Shown: positions 25,059 through 34,740, numbered from the stretch's first letter. The stretch: 64,000 nucleotides of DNA from Pseudobacillus lumedeiriae (GCF_044891285.1 NZ_JAUIYO010000014.1:1-64000), one strand, 5' to 3'. Notes: generated from the letters alone by a model not told the origin. Numbers and translations are program-made.

Positions 25059-26298
25059 CACTGGCCAGACGCAGCGCAGCACCGGTCTGTTCTTACTGTT
25101 TTTCCTCTTTACGTTGAGTAAATACAACGTATATATCGGATTTTCTCTTAAACCTTACATGCTTTTTTTACTATTCTTTTTGTGTTTTCATCTTGCTGTT
25201 TTTTCTTTTCAAACATTGTATTTTTTTGAGGTTATGTTGTTGTTGTTTTATTTATTTTATAGTTTCACGGGGGCTTTTTCGATGTATCCTCTCGCTAGTA
25301 TTCGTATTACGCTAGGAATCGTTTTGCTCCTTTTCTGTTACTTTATCTTAAAGTCTATTTTAAGCCAGTATTCAGAACACGCTATACAAAAGGCAATAGC
25401 CGAAGCGGGTTTGTTATTTAACGCTGTCAGTCTTGTCCTATATGTGATCGGTTTGAAAAGCCTTGCATCTCAAGAGCAGGGAGAAATGATTTCTAGCTAC
25501 GGTGTGCTGTTAGATAGAGAGTATCCAAGGTTAATCGGCTTGCTGGAAGACCCTAATCTTTATATTTTTTACAATACCCTTTTCATTGCGTACTTTTTAA
25601 CGAATATGAAAAGCTGGAGAAATAAAGCGGGGTTCCTCTTATGTCTAGTGACAAGTATCTTGACATTTTCAAGAGGAGGCCTGTTAGCCATGATCCTGAT
25701 GGTTTTGCTCTATCTGGTCATAAGCAGTCCTGCCACAAGGTGGAAAACTTTGGTAACCATAGGGGGTGTTTGCTCAGCGGCTGGCTATATGACGGCATCC
25801 ATCATGAAGTTTGATATTGGTCAAATGCTTGAAGCGAGAATAGAGGACTTTTCCAGCGACGGGGGAAGTGGACGCTTTGAATTATGGAGCAGGGCTTGGG
25901 AGTACTTTTTGTCAAACCCTCTTATGGGAATAGGAGCAGATAATTTTATTGAATATAACAAAGTGTATTATGGAGAAGGTTTGTACACACATAACACCTT
26001 TTTACAGATTTTATCAGAGTCCGGTTTATTAGGCTTCTCCTTATACTTCACTTTTCTTCTCCTTGTTGTCATCCAGCTGATGAATCGTCGTTTAATGAAG
26101 GAAAAACCGTATTTATTTTTATCATTTATTGCCTTTTTCCTGCAAATCATGTCCTTATCTTTAATCATTAACGAAGTGTTCTTTCTGTATTTAGCTATTC
26201 TGTCCGCTATTTTACAGAAGGAGGAAAGGAAACAGCTCACAACAAAACAAGAGGGAAAGGAGATTCATAAACATGAATGTCTTGTTAATGACGGATAA
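25042..26298 (+). CDS. Wzy/O-antigen-ligase-type polysaccharide polymerase
   Basis: The 418-residue protein has about 10-12 membrane helices. The large loop is typical of the Wzy_C/O-antigen ligase family: SDGGSGRFELWSRAWE, then GIGADNF, then THNTFLQILSESGLLG. Such proteins link repeat units into polymer on the outer face. It overlaps the flippase gene at its start and the next glycosyltransferase by 26 bases. It is likely the eps polymerase. Confidence 0.87.
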   Translation: MKLLHDTGQTQRSTGLFLLFFLFTLSKYNVYIGFSLKPYMLFLLFFLCFHLAVFSFQTLYFFEVMLLLFYLFYSFTGAFSMYPLASIRITLGIVLLLFCYFILKSILSQYSEHAIQKAIAEAGLLFNAVSLVLYVIGLKSLASQEQGEMISSYGVLLDREYPRLIGLLEDPNLYIFYNTLFIAYFLTNMKSWRNKAGFLLCLVTSILTFSRGGLLAMILMVLLYLVISSPATRWKTLVTIGGVCSAAGYMTASIMKFDIGQMLEARIEDFSSDGGSGRFELWSRAWEYFLSNPLMGIGADNFIEYNKVYYGEGLYTHNTFLQILSESGLLGFSLYFTFLLLVVIQLMNRRLMKEKPYLFLSFIAFFLQIMSLSLIINEVFFLYLAILSAILQKEERKQLTTKQEGKEIHKHECLVNDG

Positions 26299-27322
26299 AT
26301 TAATGATGGGAGGAGCAGAGTCTTACTTTTGCAAATTAGAAAATCAACTGAGGCACCCTAATCTTGTCTTTTATACAGCAGCGGGCAGCGGTGAGCTTTA
26401 CGAACAAATCAACAATAAACATCATTTTATTCCAATGTCTCGTCGTAACCATCTGGCTAATCTCCTCATGATCAAAAGAAAAGTAATGAAATACAAGATT
26501 GACATCATTCATGCGAATAGCTTACGCATGGTTCTATACGCCGTGATGGTTCAAAAAATGGCGAAAAAAAAGTTTAAAATTATTTATACAAAGCACAATG
26601 CAACAATGATAGAAAAGCGTTTTAGATACGCTTTTACTCATCTATTAAATAAGCACGTGACAAAAATTATTACGGTAAGTAAGGATGAACAAAAGAATCT
26701 TTTTCAACTAGGTGTGCAGCCGAATAAGATTACAACGATTTACAACGGGGTAGATTTGGAGCAGTTCACCTATCATCAAAAAGAAAAAAATGACGTTTGC
26801 AAAGTCGGAATTTTAGCGAGATTATCTCCAGAAAAGAATCACGAATTATTTTTACAGATTTCTAGCCGCTTGAAGCATGATCCGAAAATTAAATTTTATA
26901 TAGGGGGAGACGGTCCGCAATATTCAACCATTCGTAAAATGATTGACGAGTTGAATCTGACTCATCACGTGCAAATGATAGGGGAAGTGAAGAATCCTCA
27001 AAGCTTTATTAAGGAAATGGATATACTCGTTTTGACCTCCCACCGGGAAGTATTTCCATTAGTTATTCTTGAGGCAATGGCTGTTGGCACCCCTGTTGTC
27101 GCCATTGATACAGGCGGAATTAAAGAAGCGATCAAGAGCCATGAATTCGGCCGCCTTGTATCAGACTATTCAGTCGATCACTTTTGCCGGCATATAGCAG
27201 CGATAAAGGAGGATCAACAGTTGAGGAACGAGATAGCCGAGCGTGCCCGTGATAGAGTTCAGAAACACTTCTCTTTAGAAAAAATGATCACTTCTACAAT
27301 GAAGGAGTACTTACATGTTTAA
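26273..27322 (+). CDS. GT4-family glycosyltransferase
   Basis: The 349-residue GT-B glycosyltransferase has VGILARLSPEKNHEL (N-lobe/C-lobe linker) and the nucleotide-sugar motif HREVFPLVILEAMAVGTPVVA with the E-x7-E pattern. It resembles B. subtilis EpsD/F-type enzymes. It starts within the Wzy gene with AAAGGAG at 26257. The transferred sugar is unknown. Sixty bases of spacer follow, holding a SinR-like operator. Confidence 0.88.
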   Translation: MNVLLMTDKLMMGGAESYFCKLENQLRHPNLVFYTAAGSGELYEQINNKHHFIPMSRRNHLANLLMIKRKVMKYKIDIIHANSLRMVLYAVMVQKMAKKKFKIIYTKHNATMIEKRFRYAFTHLLNKHVTKIITVSKDEQKNLFQLGVQPNKITTIYNGVDLEQFTYHQKEKNDVCKVGILARLSPEKNHELFLQISSRLKHDPKIKFYIGGDGPQYSTIRKMIDELNLTHHVQMIGEVKNPQSFIKEMDILVLTSHREVFPLVILEAMAVGTPVVAIDTGGIKEAIKSHEFGRLVSDYSVDHFCRHIAAIKEDQQLRNEIAERARDRVQKHFSLEKMITSTMKEYLHV

Positions 27323-27349
27323 AAATAGAGGGATATTTATGGTTATGCT

Positions 27350-27365
27350 GTTCTTTATAAAGAAT
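27350..27365. promoter_or_regulatory. internal SinR-type operator in the eps operon
   Basis: GTTCTTTATAAAGAAT differs from promoter operator 2 (21177) by only the last base. It lies in the largest gap inside the operon, 18 bases before the sugar transferase gene. No clear promoter is visible beside it (TATGCT at 27344 is a possible -10). Confidence 0.6.
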
Positions 27366-27382
27366 GGTAAAGGAGATTTCTA

Positions 27383-28771
27383 ATGAACAAGGGGAGAGAA
27401 AGACGCATTTATAACATGCTCCTTATTTTATTCGATCTTGCTTTCGTGCATTTTAGTTATTTCATTGCCTGCCGGCTGCTTGATGGTTCTTTTGTTCCCA
27501 GCCATTACATACATGCGGCGCCTTGGATATCGGCAGCCATACTCACTATTTTCTATTTATTTGATTTTTATACAGAATGGAAAAGAAAAAGTTTTCAGCA
27601 AGTGATCTATACGATCGTATTATCGCTCGGAACATTGGCTGTTTTGATGGTGGCTGCTGTTATTGCTTACCCACTGGATATTATTTCATTTAAAGTTGTT
27701 ATGCTCGCTTTTTTCATTCAAATTCTTCCATTTATCATGAGCCGTTTTGTTATTTGGCATGTCATAAAAGCCATTCATGGAGAGAAAAAGGTATTGATTA
27801 TCAGCGAAAATGAAGAAAGTGGTTTATCACTGGCAGATAAAGTACTTTCCCATAGCAAAGGATGGTTTACGATTAGCGGCTTTTTACCTTTGAGAGAAAA
27901 AAACAAATTAAAAAGCAGCTTAAAAGAAGTCGACATTGTGCTTATTGCTCATTCAATCGATAAAAAGCAAAAAAATGAAGTGATCGGCCTATGTGTAAAG
28001 CAGGGAAAAGAAGTTCTAATTGTGCCTGAAATGTATGAAGTATTTGTAAGCGGCTCCGTTTACGAGCAAGTGGATGACATGCTAGTATTTTCTGTTTCTC
28101 CCGCAGGGCTTACTGCTGCCCAGCGTGCGTTGAAGCGTACATTCGATCTTATTGCAGCTGTAACCGTCTTAATCGTTACTAGTCCTTTTGTTATTTTTTT
28201 ATGTATCATGATTCCGCTCACTTCTAAAGGGCCAATTTTTTTCAAGCAGGAACGGCTTGGCAGGAACGGAAAGCCCTATCAAATGTACAAGTTTAGGAGC
28301 ATGGTGCAGGATGCCGAAAAAAATACAGGGCCGGTGCTGGCAGCAGAGCAGGATCCGCGGATTACGCCAATCGGCAGGATCATTCGCGCTTCGCGTCTCG
28401 ATGAACTGCCGCAATTATACAATGTTCTCAAAGGGGAGATGAGTCTCATCGGACCAAGACCTGAAAGGAAGTTTTTCATTGATCAATTTCAGCAGCAACT
28501 GCCTGATTATGCTTACAGAATGGCTGTGAAACCCGGACTGACTGGTCTGGCACAAGTAATGGCAAAATACACAACCGCCGTGGAAGATAAACTGCGGTTT
28601 GATTTAATGTATATCCGTCATTATTCATTTATCGCAGATGTAAAGATTTTATTACAAACGATCCGGGTCATTTTTCAGCGAGAGCAAGCCAGCGGTGTAA
28701 AAGAAAAAAACGCTCAAAGAGAAAAGCAGCTGTTACAGTTGCTGAACCAATATCGCGCTGCCGGCCAATAA
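27383..28771 (+). CDS. priming sugar transferase (WbaP/EpsL-type polyprenyl glycosylphosphotransferase)
   Basis: The 462-residue protein has four or five N-terminal membrane helices, a CoA-binding-like domain, then a final membrane helix and the bacterial sugar transferase domain. Key motifs are KRTFDLIAA, FFKQERLGRNGKPYQMYKFRSM, TPIGRIIRASRLDELPQLYNVLKGEMSLIGPRPE and PGLTGLAQV. It transfers the first sugar phosphate to undecaprenyl phosphate. AAAGGAG precedes the ATG, with a SinR-like operator just upstream. It probably heads a second control segment of the operon. Confidence 0.92.
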   Translation: MNKGRERRIYNMLLILFDLAFVHFSYFIACRLLDGSFVPSHYIHAAPWISAAILTIFYLFDFYTEWKRKSFQQVIYTIVLSLGTLAVLMVAAVIAYPLDIISFKVVMLAFFIQILPFIMSRFVIWHVIKAIHGEKKVLIISENEESGLSLADKVLSHSKGWFTISGFLPLREKNKLKSSLKEVDIVLIAHSIDKKQKNEVIGLCVKQGKEVLIVPEMYEVFVSGSVYEQVDDMLVFSVSPAGLTAAQRALKRTFDLIAAVTVLIVTSPFVIFLCIMIPLTSKGPIFFKQERLGRNGKPYQMYKFRSMVQDAEKNTGPVLAAEQDPRITPIGRIIRASRLDELPQLYNVLKGEMSLIGPRPERKFFIDQFQQQLPDYAYRMAVKPGLTGLAQVMAKYTTAVEDKLRFDLMYIRHYSFIADVKILLQTIRVIFQREQASGVKEKNAQREKQLLQLLNQYRAAGQ

Positions 28772-28786
28772 GGGGGAATTCATGAA

Positions 28787-30007
28787 ATGAAGGTTTTATT
28801 CATCACACATAGAAAGCCGAAAGTGCCGGGAAAAGGGGATCAAGTGAGAGCGTTTCAGCAAATGAAAAGCTTACTAAAAAAAGGACACATTGTTCATTGT
28901 TTGTTTCAAGAAAAGGACGAAGCTTATTTGTGCTGTGCTGCCTCTATGGTCAACGGAGACAACACGGAAAAATATAAAATAAAAACGAAAAACAATCATT
29001 GGTCAGCTGTTAAAAGCTTTTTTCTGAAAGGCTATCCATTAAGTGTGTCTCTGCATTCTTTTCCGGTTTTAGAGGTTTTTCTCAAAACATTGACCCATCA
29101 CTTTCATTATGACGTGATCCATGTTCAATCAAAAGTACTTCATAATTTTGCTAATATAAGCATTTCTGGTTCAACAGTTATAGTGGATTACATTGATGCC
29201 ATTAGTCTCAATTTGGAAAGGAGGTATAAGTGGACGAGAAATTTGTTTGAAAAGTGGGCTGTCAGGGGAGAGCTCAGAAGGATGAAGAAATACGAAGCTT
29301 TCATAAAAAAACAATGCTCAAAAGCCATTATTATTTCCCCTATGGATAAAAAGTTTCTGCACTCTAGAAGGGCAAAGCAGACGGATGTAGTACCAAATTA
29401 TATCGATTTATCTTACTTCCATATGAATCAATTTGTTGAAAGCAGAAAGAAAGCGCTTGTGTTTACAGGAACAATGAGTTACGCACCAAACGTAGATGCG
29501 GCGGTAAGGCTCGTTAATGATATTTACCTTCCATTAAAGAAAACATCCCCTGATTTAGAATGCTGGATCGTTGGGACGAATCCTTCAGCGGAAGTACAAA
29601 AGCTGAACAAAATGGACGGCGTAACCGTCACCGGGTTTGTAGAAGATATTAGACATTGGCAGTGGAGAGCGGCTGTGTATGTTTGCCCGCTCCGCTTTGG
29701 AGCAGGGCAACAAAATAAAATACTCGAAGCGTCTGCTTTAGGATGCCCGATTGTGATGAGCAGCGTAACGAATGCGGGTATTGGCTTTACAAACAATGAA
29801 GAGGCAATCATTTGTGAATACAATGAAGAATTTATTGAGCAGACGGAGCGGCTGTTACTAAATCAGCAGCATGCTGAAATATTAGCGAAGCGGGCAAGGG
29901 TTTTTGTGGCTAGTCGTTTTTCAGAAGAAATCGTAGCGGATCAATTAGTGGCTGCCTATACGTCAAATGAACGGCAATATCCAAAAAAATCAGAAGCGGA
30001 GGAATAA
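28787..30007 (+). CDS. glycosyltransferase (GT4-like)
   Basis: The 406-residue GT-B enzyme starts MKVLFITHRKPKVPGKGDQVR. It has FTGTMSYAPN and, late, CPLRFGAGQQNKILEASALGCPIV, the sugar-nucleotide site with Glu. It resembles Eps-type glycosyltransferases. AGGGGGAATTC precedes the start. It is the second glycosyltransferase of the operon. Three bases separate its stop from the guanylyltransferase start. Confidence 0.86.
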   Translation: MKVLFITHRKPKVPGKGDQVRAFQQMKSLLKKGHIVHCLFQEKDEAYLCCAASMVNGDNTEKYKIKTKNNHWSAVKSFFLKGYPLSVSLHSFPVLEVFLKTLTHHFHYDVIHVQSKVLHNFANISISGSTVIVDYIDAISLNLERRYKWTRNLFEKWAVRGELRRMKKYEAFIKKQCSKAIIISPMDKKFLHSRRAKQTDVVPNYIDLSYFHMNQFVESRKKALVFTGTMSYAPNVDAAVRLVNDIYLPLKKTSPDLECWIVGTNPSAEVQKLNKMDGVTVTGFVEDIRHWQWRAAVYVCPLRFGAGQQNKILEASALGCPIVMSSVTNAGIGFTNNEEAIICEYNEEFIEQTERLLLNQQHAEILAKRARVFVASRFSEEIVADQLVAAYTSNERQYPKKSEAEE

Positions 30008-30009
30008 AA

Positions 30010-31386
30010 ATGGAACTAATACTATTGTCGGGCGGATCGGGAAAACGTCTTTGGCCATTATCAAATGATTCTAGATCCAAGCAATTTTTAAAAGTGCTTG
30101 AGAATAAAAATGGTGAAATGGAATCAATGGTTCAAAGAGTATGGAAACAGCTTGATCGTGCCGGTCTGCAGTCATCTACATTGATTGCTACAAGCAAGAC
30201 ACAAGTAGATATGATTCACAATCAGCTAGGACCGCACGTTCCTCTGCTTATCGAACCGGAGAGAAGAGATACATTCTCCGCCATTGCTCTTGCGGCTGTG
30301 TATCTTTATTGTGTTAAAGGAGTAGGGTTGCAGGAAGTAGTCGGTGTACTTCCGGTAGATCCATTCGTTGAAGACTGCTTTTTTCATAGACTCGGGCACT
30401 TAAAAGAAGCGTTACGGTCCTCCCAGGCAGATCTTGCTTTAATAGGAGTGGAGCCAACGTACCCCTCTTCCAAATATGGTTATATTGTACCTGGCAAAGT
30501 AAGCAATCAAGAAGAATATATAGAAGTCAGCTATTTTAAAGAAAAGCCATCTGAACTGAAGGCTGCTGAATTAATTGCTAAGCATGCTTTATGGAACACA
30601 GGAGTGTTTGCTTTTAAACTGGAATATCTTATTTCCTTACTAGAAGAAAGAGGTCTGCCGATTCAGTATGAAGAGTTACATAAACAGTATTCATCGCTTC
30701 CAAAAAAATCTTTTGATTATGAAGTAGTGGAAAAGGCAGACAAAGTAGTTGCCCTTCCATATAACGGATTTTGGAAAGATCTTGGAACATGGAACACACT
30801 CACAGAAGAAATGAGAACCAATCAAATTGGAGATGGGGTAGTCAGCGATGATTGTAAGAATACCCACCTTGTCAACGAGTTAGGTATTCCGGTGACAGTA
30901 GTGGGAGTGAGAAATGTCATCATTGCAGCTAGTCCAGACGGTATTTTAATCTCCGATAAAAATGAGAGTCCGAGAGTGAAAGGGTTGTTAGAAGGAATTC
31001 AGCGGCGGCCAATGTACGAAGAACGGCGTTGGGGCTGGTACCGTGTGCTCGATTACACGAAAGTGGATGAAGAATTAGAAGTATTAACTAAGCGAATCTG
31101 TGTAACAGCAAATGAGAACTTAAGTTATCAGAAGCATATGGCCAGAAGTGAAGTTTGGACCATCATTAAAGGCCTGGGAGAGTTTGCTCTTAACGGCATC
31201 ATTTATCCCGTAAAAGCAGGAGATGTGCTGCATATCCCAGTTGGATCGGAACATGGAATTAAGGCAATCACAGATTTAGAGTTTATCGAAGTTCAGTCTG
31301 GTACACATCTTGTAGAAGAGGATATTTGCCGCATTTACATGGGATGGAATGAGGTAGTGCAGTACTGTAATAAAGTCGTCAGCTAA
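30010..31386 (+). CDS. mannose-1-phosphate guanylyltransferase / mannose-6-phosphate isomerase type
   Basis: The 458-residue protein has the nucleotidyltransferase signature LSGGSGKRLWPLS near the N-terminus, FKEKPSEL and WNTGVFAFK. A C-terminal cupin domain follows (SYQKHMARSEVWTIIKGLG, IPVGSEHGI), as in bifunctional AlgA/ManC-type proteins. It makes GDP-mannose from mannose-1-phosphate and may isomerise mannose-6-phosphate. Its presence suggests mannose or a GDP-mannose derivative in the exopolysaccharide. GGAGGAAT gives the ribosome site. Confidence 0.9.
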   Translation: MELILLSGGSGKRLWPLSNDSRSKQFLKVLENKNGEMESMVQRVWKQLDRAGLQSSTLIATSKTQVDMIHNQLGPHVPLLIEPERRDTFSAIALAAVYLYCVKGVGLQEVVGVLPVDPFVEDCFFHRLGHLKEALRSSQADLALIGVEPTYPSSKYGYIVPGKVSNQEEYIEVSYFKEKPSELKAAELIAKHALWNTGVFAFKLEYLISLLEERGLPIQYEELHKQYSSLPKKSFDYEVVEKADKVVALPYNGFWKDLGTWNTLTEEMRTNQIGDGVVSDDCKNTHLVNELGIPVTVVGVRNVIIAASPDGILISDKNESPRVKGLLEGIQRRPMYEERRWGWYRVLDYTKVDEELEVLTKRICVTANENLSYQKHMARSEVWTIIKGLGEFALNGIIYPVKAGDVLHIPVGSEHGIKAITDLEFIEVQSGTHLVEEDICRIYMGWNEVVQYCNKVVS

Positions 31387-31421
31387 ATGAGGAAAAGCAA
31401 AACGGGGAGATCAATCAAAAG

Positions 31422-32387
31422 ATGAAAAGAAGAGGATGGACTGTTACGATTATATTTGCAGGTATTGTCTTCTGCTTGCTGTTTCAAAAGAATGTCAATG
31501 ATGAGGAATCTACATCACTTAACCCTTCATCTGAAGAGAACGGTGTGGCAGTAGAGTCCTTTATAATCAATACAAATGACCCGCCAAAAGATTATTCAGA
31601 TGCGATTCAGAAAGCTATTGATTTTTGCGCTGCACATAAAAAAGAAAAAGTGAAGTTCAAGGCTAATAAAAAGTATGTTCTTCAATCAGGATTTACTGTA
31701 AAGGAAGGGGTAAAAGTGGAGTTTGGACAAAACACGGTACTGGAGGTTCAGGGGGATTTTCGAGTAATGAGTGTGGAGAAGGATGCCGTTATTACAAACG
31801 GAACGATTCAAATCATGAGCCCCTCCTTTCAGTCGGAAGTGATTTCTTTGAAAGGAACCGAGCAATTTGACGCTGCTAATAAAACCCGTATTGAAAACAT
31901 GACGCTCATCAATAAAATCAGGAATTACAAAGGAACAGCCCTTGCTCTCTATGCAAAAGGCCCGTGGCACAATATTAGTTTTGTGAACTTTAAAAATATA
32001 TCAATCATTGGTTTTAAAACAGGAATTCAACTAAAAGCAGAAAATCCGCAAAAAGGAGCGTATAGCTGGATTAACGCTAATCGTTTTGAAAATATAACGC
32101 TGGATGATTGTGTTCATTGCATTGAAATAATAGGTTCGATGAGTATACCAAATGAATGCTCAGGTAATTTTTTTACGGGAATGCAAGTACAATTGACCGA
32201 AAACACGAAACAATTACTAAAGATCGATGGTTCACATAATAAATTTGAAGGCATGGTGTGGGACGTACAGCGGGTCGAGCAGCAGGCACCACTTATTATA
32301 TTCACATCCAAAACAGAGAAAAACAAATTAAATACGAATTTGGGCGCTCAATACGTTAATGACAACGGACAAAACAATGAGTATTAA
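31422..32387 (+). CDS. secreted right-handed beta-helix protein
   Basis: The 321-residue protein has an N-terminal membrane anchor or signal (VTIIFAGIVFCLLFQ). It is then rich in short repeats with Asn, Ile and Val typical of pectate-lyase-like beta-helices (for example NKTRIENMTLINK, WHNISFVNFKNISIIGF, NRFENITLDDC). Such proteins bind, cleave or modify polysaccharides. It is the last gene of the eps operon and may process the polymer. No catalytic residues can be assigned. It begins 35 bases after the previous stop. Confidence 0.78.
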   Translation: MKRRGWTVTIIFAGIVFCLLFQKNVNDEESTSLNPSSEENGVAVESFIINTNDPPKDYSDAIQKAIDFCAAHKKEKVKFKANKKYVLQSGFTVKEGVKVEFGQNTVLEVQGDFRVMSVEKDAVITNGTIQIMSPSFQSEVISLKGTEQFDAANKTRIENMTLINKIRNYKGTALALYAKGPWHNISFVNFKNISIIGFKTGIQLKAENPQKGAYSWINANRFENITLDDCVHCIEIIGSMSIPNECSGNFFTGMQVQLTENTKQLLKIDGSHNKFEGMVWDVQRVEQQAPLIIFTSKTEKNKLNTNLGAQYVNDNGQNNEY

Positions 32388-32501
32388 GCAAAACATTGTC
32401 TATCCAAGAAAAAGACGATGACCAATGAATGTTATATGAGGTTATTTTCTTAGGACTTCTCTGCACGAGGTATACAAAAGTGTACATAAGGGAAATCCTG
32501 T

Positions 32502-32834
32502 TCAATCAGAACTGTTAGATTTTTGCCACTTTTGAAATTCAAGAAATTGTTTGAATTGTTCTTTGCTAACACCAGATTCCATTGCTTCCCTAGCAAGTTT
32601 AAGCCATTCTATGTCCATCTCTTCGCCCTGAGGATCATCTTCAAGAATTAATTGCTGAACATTGACACCTAATACTGCAGATATTTTATTTAGAAATTGG
32701 ATGGAGGGATTTAATTGTATTTGGCGTTCAACTGAAGAGATGTATGATTTAGCTACACCTGCCCGATTAGCCAACTCGGTCAATGATAATCCTTTTTTCA
32801 TCCTAAGTTCACGGATTCGTTCTCCTATAGACAT
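32502..32834 (-). CDS. sinR: SinR biofilm master repressor homologue
   Basis: The 110-residue protein has an N-terminal XRE helix-turn-helix (LSLTELANRAGVAKSYISSVE, cited by its ELANRAGVAKSYISS core). The SinR C-terminal oligomerisation helices follow: DIEWLKLAREAMESGVSK and QFKQFLEFQKWQKS. Blocks such as GVAKSYISSVER and NPSIQFLNKISAVLGV closely match B. subtilis SinR. SinR represses eps and tapA-sipW-tasA and is antagonised by SinI. The ATG at 32834 follows AAGGGTGA. It points away from pgcA and towards the end of eps, so the eps operon is bracketed by a SinI-like gene and sinR. Confidence 0.93.
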   Translation of the reverse strand: MSIGERIRELRMKKGLSLTELANRAGVAKSYISSVERQIQLNPSIQFLNKISAVLGVNVQQLILEDDPQGEEMDIEWLKLAREAMESGVSKEQFKQFLEFQKWQKSNSSD

Positions 32835-32997
32835 GTTCATCACCCTTAGAATATGCTGAAGTTTAACTGTTTTATTTTAACATGGACGTTAAAAAAAGAC
32901 AAAGATCTGAAATAAAATCAATGGAAAACAAATAAATAGGGTTTTACATTTTCCCTGCCTTCTTCAATATTAATAAATGTATAAAAGGAGTGCGTAT

Positions 32998-34740
32998 ATG
33001 TCTTGGAAAACAAAAGTAAAACAATGGTTAAGTTATGAACCGTTAGATGAAACATTAAAGGATCAATTACTCGCTATTCAAGGGGATGAAAGGTTGCTGG
33101 AAGACAGTTTTTATAAAGATTTAGAGTTTGGTACAGGCGGTATGCGCGGTGAACTGGGACCGGGAACGAATCGGATGAATAGGTATACGGTTAGGAAAGC
33201 AGCTGCAGGGCTTGCGCTGTATGTGGCGGAACAGGGAAAGGAAGCGATGGCGCGGGGTGTGGTCATCGCTTATGATTCACGTCATATGTCCCCGCAGTTT
33301 GCGTTAGAAGTGGCCAGAACAGTGGGGACATATGGGATTCAAACGTATGTATTCGATGAATTATGTCCGACACCTGTATTGTCATTTGCGGTACGGTATT
33401 TGCAGGCTTATGCGGGTGTAGTAATTACGGCAAGCCATAATCCTCCTGAGTATAATGGTTTGAAAATATACGGAGAAGATGGCGGACAGATTCCTCCTGC
33501 AATGACTGATGTGATCATTGACTATGTTCAAAAAGCGGGCAGCGAGCTATTAATTGAAGCAGCAGAGGACCAGGATTTATTAGAGCAAGGGATTCTTACT
33601 TATATCGGTGAACAAGTAAATCAGGCTTACATAAACTCAATGAAATTAATTGGATTAAATCAGCAAGTGATCCATAAAGCAGGGGAAGATCTCGTTATCG
33701 TTTTCACTCCGCTGCATGGTACGGCAAACAAGCTGGTGCGGGCGGGACTTGAAGTACGAGGCTTTGAGCATGTCACAGTTGTAAAGGAACAAGAGCTGCC
33801 GGATCCCAACTTTCCAACAGTGGCTTCGCCCAATCCTGAAGAACATGCAGCGTTTGAGTTGGCGATCCGTTATGGCAGGAAAATCGATGCAGATCTATTA
33901 ATAGGAACAGACCCTGATGCGGATCGTCTCGGTATAGCGGTCAAAAACCATCAGAATGAATATGTCGTTTTGACCGGCAACCAAGCCGGAGCATTAATGC
34001 TTTATTATTTGCTTGAACAAAAGAAGGTAAACGGTACGCTGCCTACTAATGGAGTGGTGCTCAAGACGATTGTGACGTCAGAGATCGGCCGGGCGATCGC
34101 GGATGATTTTGGTATCCTAACGATCGATACGCTGACAGGGTTTAAGTTTATTGGTGAGAAAATGAAGCAATTTGAACAAACGGGTGAGCATACGTTTTTA
34201 TTTGGGTATGAAGAAAGCTGTGGCTACTTAATTGGCGATTTTGTTCGTGATAAAGATGCTGTGCAGTCAGCAGTATTTATGGCAGAAGTAGCGGCTTATT
34301 ATAAGGTGCAAGGAAAGTCATTATATGATGGAGTAATGGAAATCTTCGAGAAGTATGGATTTTATCAAGAGTCTCTGCACTCTCTGACGTTGGAAAGGAA
34401 AGAGGGAGCAGAGAAAATTGCGTTCATTTTAGAGAAGTTCCGAAATGCACCTCCTAAGAAAATAAATCGTGTACCGGTCGTTGAGATCGAGGACTATATG
34501 GCAAGTGAGTGTACGGATACCTGTACAGGAGTTAAAACACCGATTGATTTGCCGAAAGCGAATGTGCTGAAGTTTACATTAGCCGATGGCTCCTGGTTTT
34601 GTCTGCGTCCATCTGGAACAGAGCCAAAAGTGAAAATGTACTTTGCGGTAAAGGGAGAATCAATGGATGAAAGTAAAAGAAAGCTTTCCAATGTAGAGAA
34701 AGAGGTAATGGGGATGGTAAATCGGTTGGTGACGATGTAA
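32998..34740 (+). CDS. pgcA: alpha-phosphoglucomutase / phosphomannomutase
   Basis: The 580-residue enzyme has the phosphoserine loop VVITASHNPPEYNG, the metal loop TDPDADRLGI, sugar-binding GYEESCGY and the phosphate loop RPSGTEPK. It interconverts glucose-6-P and glucose-1-P (or mannose phosphates), feeding UDP-glucose and wall polymers and supplying the eps enzymes. The start ATG at 32998 follows AAAGGAG, placed better than the upstream ATG at 32977. It resembles B. subtilis PgcA (YhxB). Confidence 0.93.
   Translation: MSWKTKVKQWLSYEPLDETLKDQLLAIQGDERLLEDSFYKDLEFGTGGMRGELGPGTNRMNRYTVRKAAAGLALYVAEQGKEAMARGVVIAYDSRHMSPQFALEVARTVGTYGIQTYVFDELCPTPVLSFAVRYLQAYAGVVITASHNPPEYNGLKIYGEDGGQIPPAMTDVIIDYVQKAGSELLIEAAEDQDLLEQGILTYIGEQVNQAYINSMKLIGLNQQVIHKAGEDLVIVFTPLHGTANKLVRAGLEVRGFEHVTVVKEQELPDPNFPTVASPNPEEHAAFELAIRYGRKIDADLLIGTDPDADRLGIAVKNHQNEYVVLTGNQAGALMLYYLLEQKKVNGTLPTNGVVLKTIVTSEIGRAIADDFGILTIDTLTGFKFIGEKMKQFEQTGEHTFLFGYEESCGYLIGDFVRDKDAVQSAVFMAEVAAYYKVQGKSLYDGVMEIFEKYGFYQESLHSLTLERKEGAEKIAFILEKFRNAPPKKINRVPVVEIEDYMASECTDTCTGVKTPIDLPKANVLKFTLADGSWFCLRPSGTEPKVKMYFAVKGESMDESKRKLSNVEKEVMGMVNRLVTM

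Noticed and set aside
32495..32515. GTTCAATCAGAAC near the end of sinR, resembling a SinR palindrome.
   Set aside because: It lacks GTTCTYT half-sites and lies inside the gene's 3' end.
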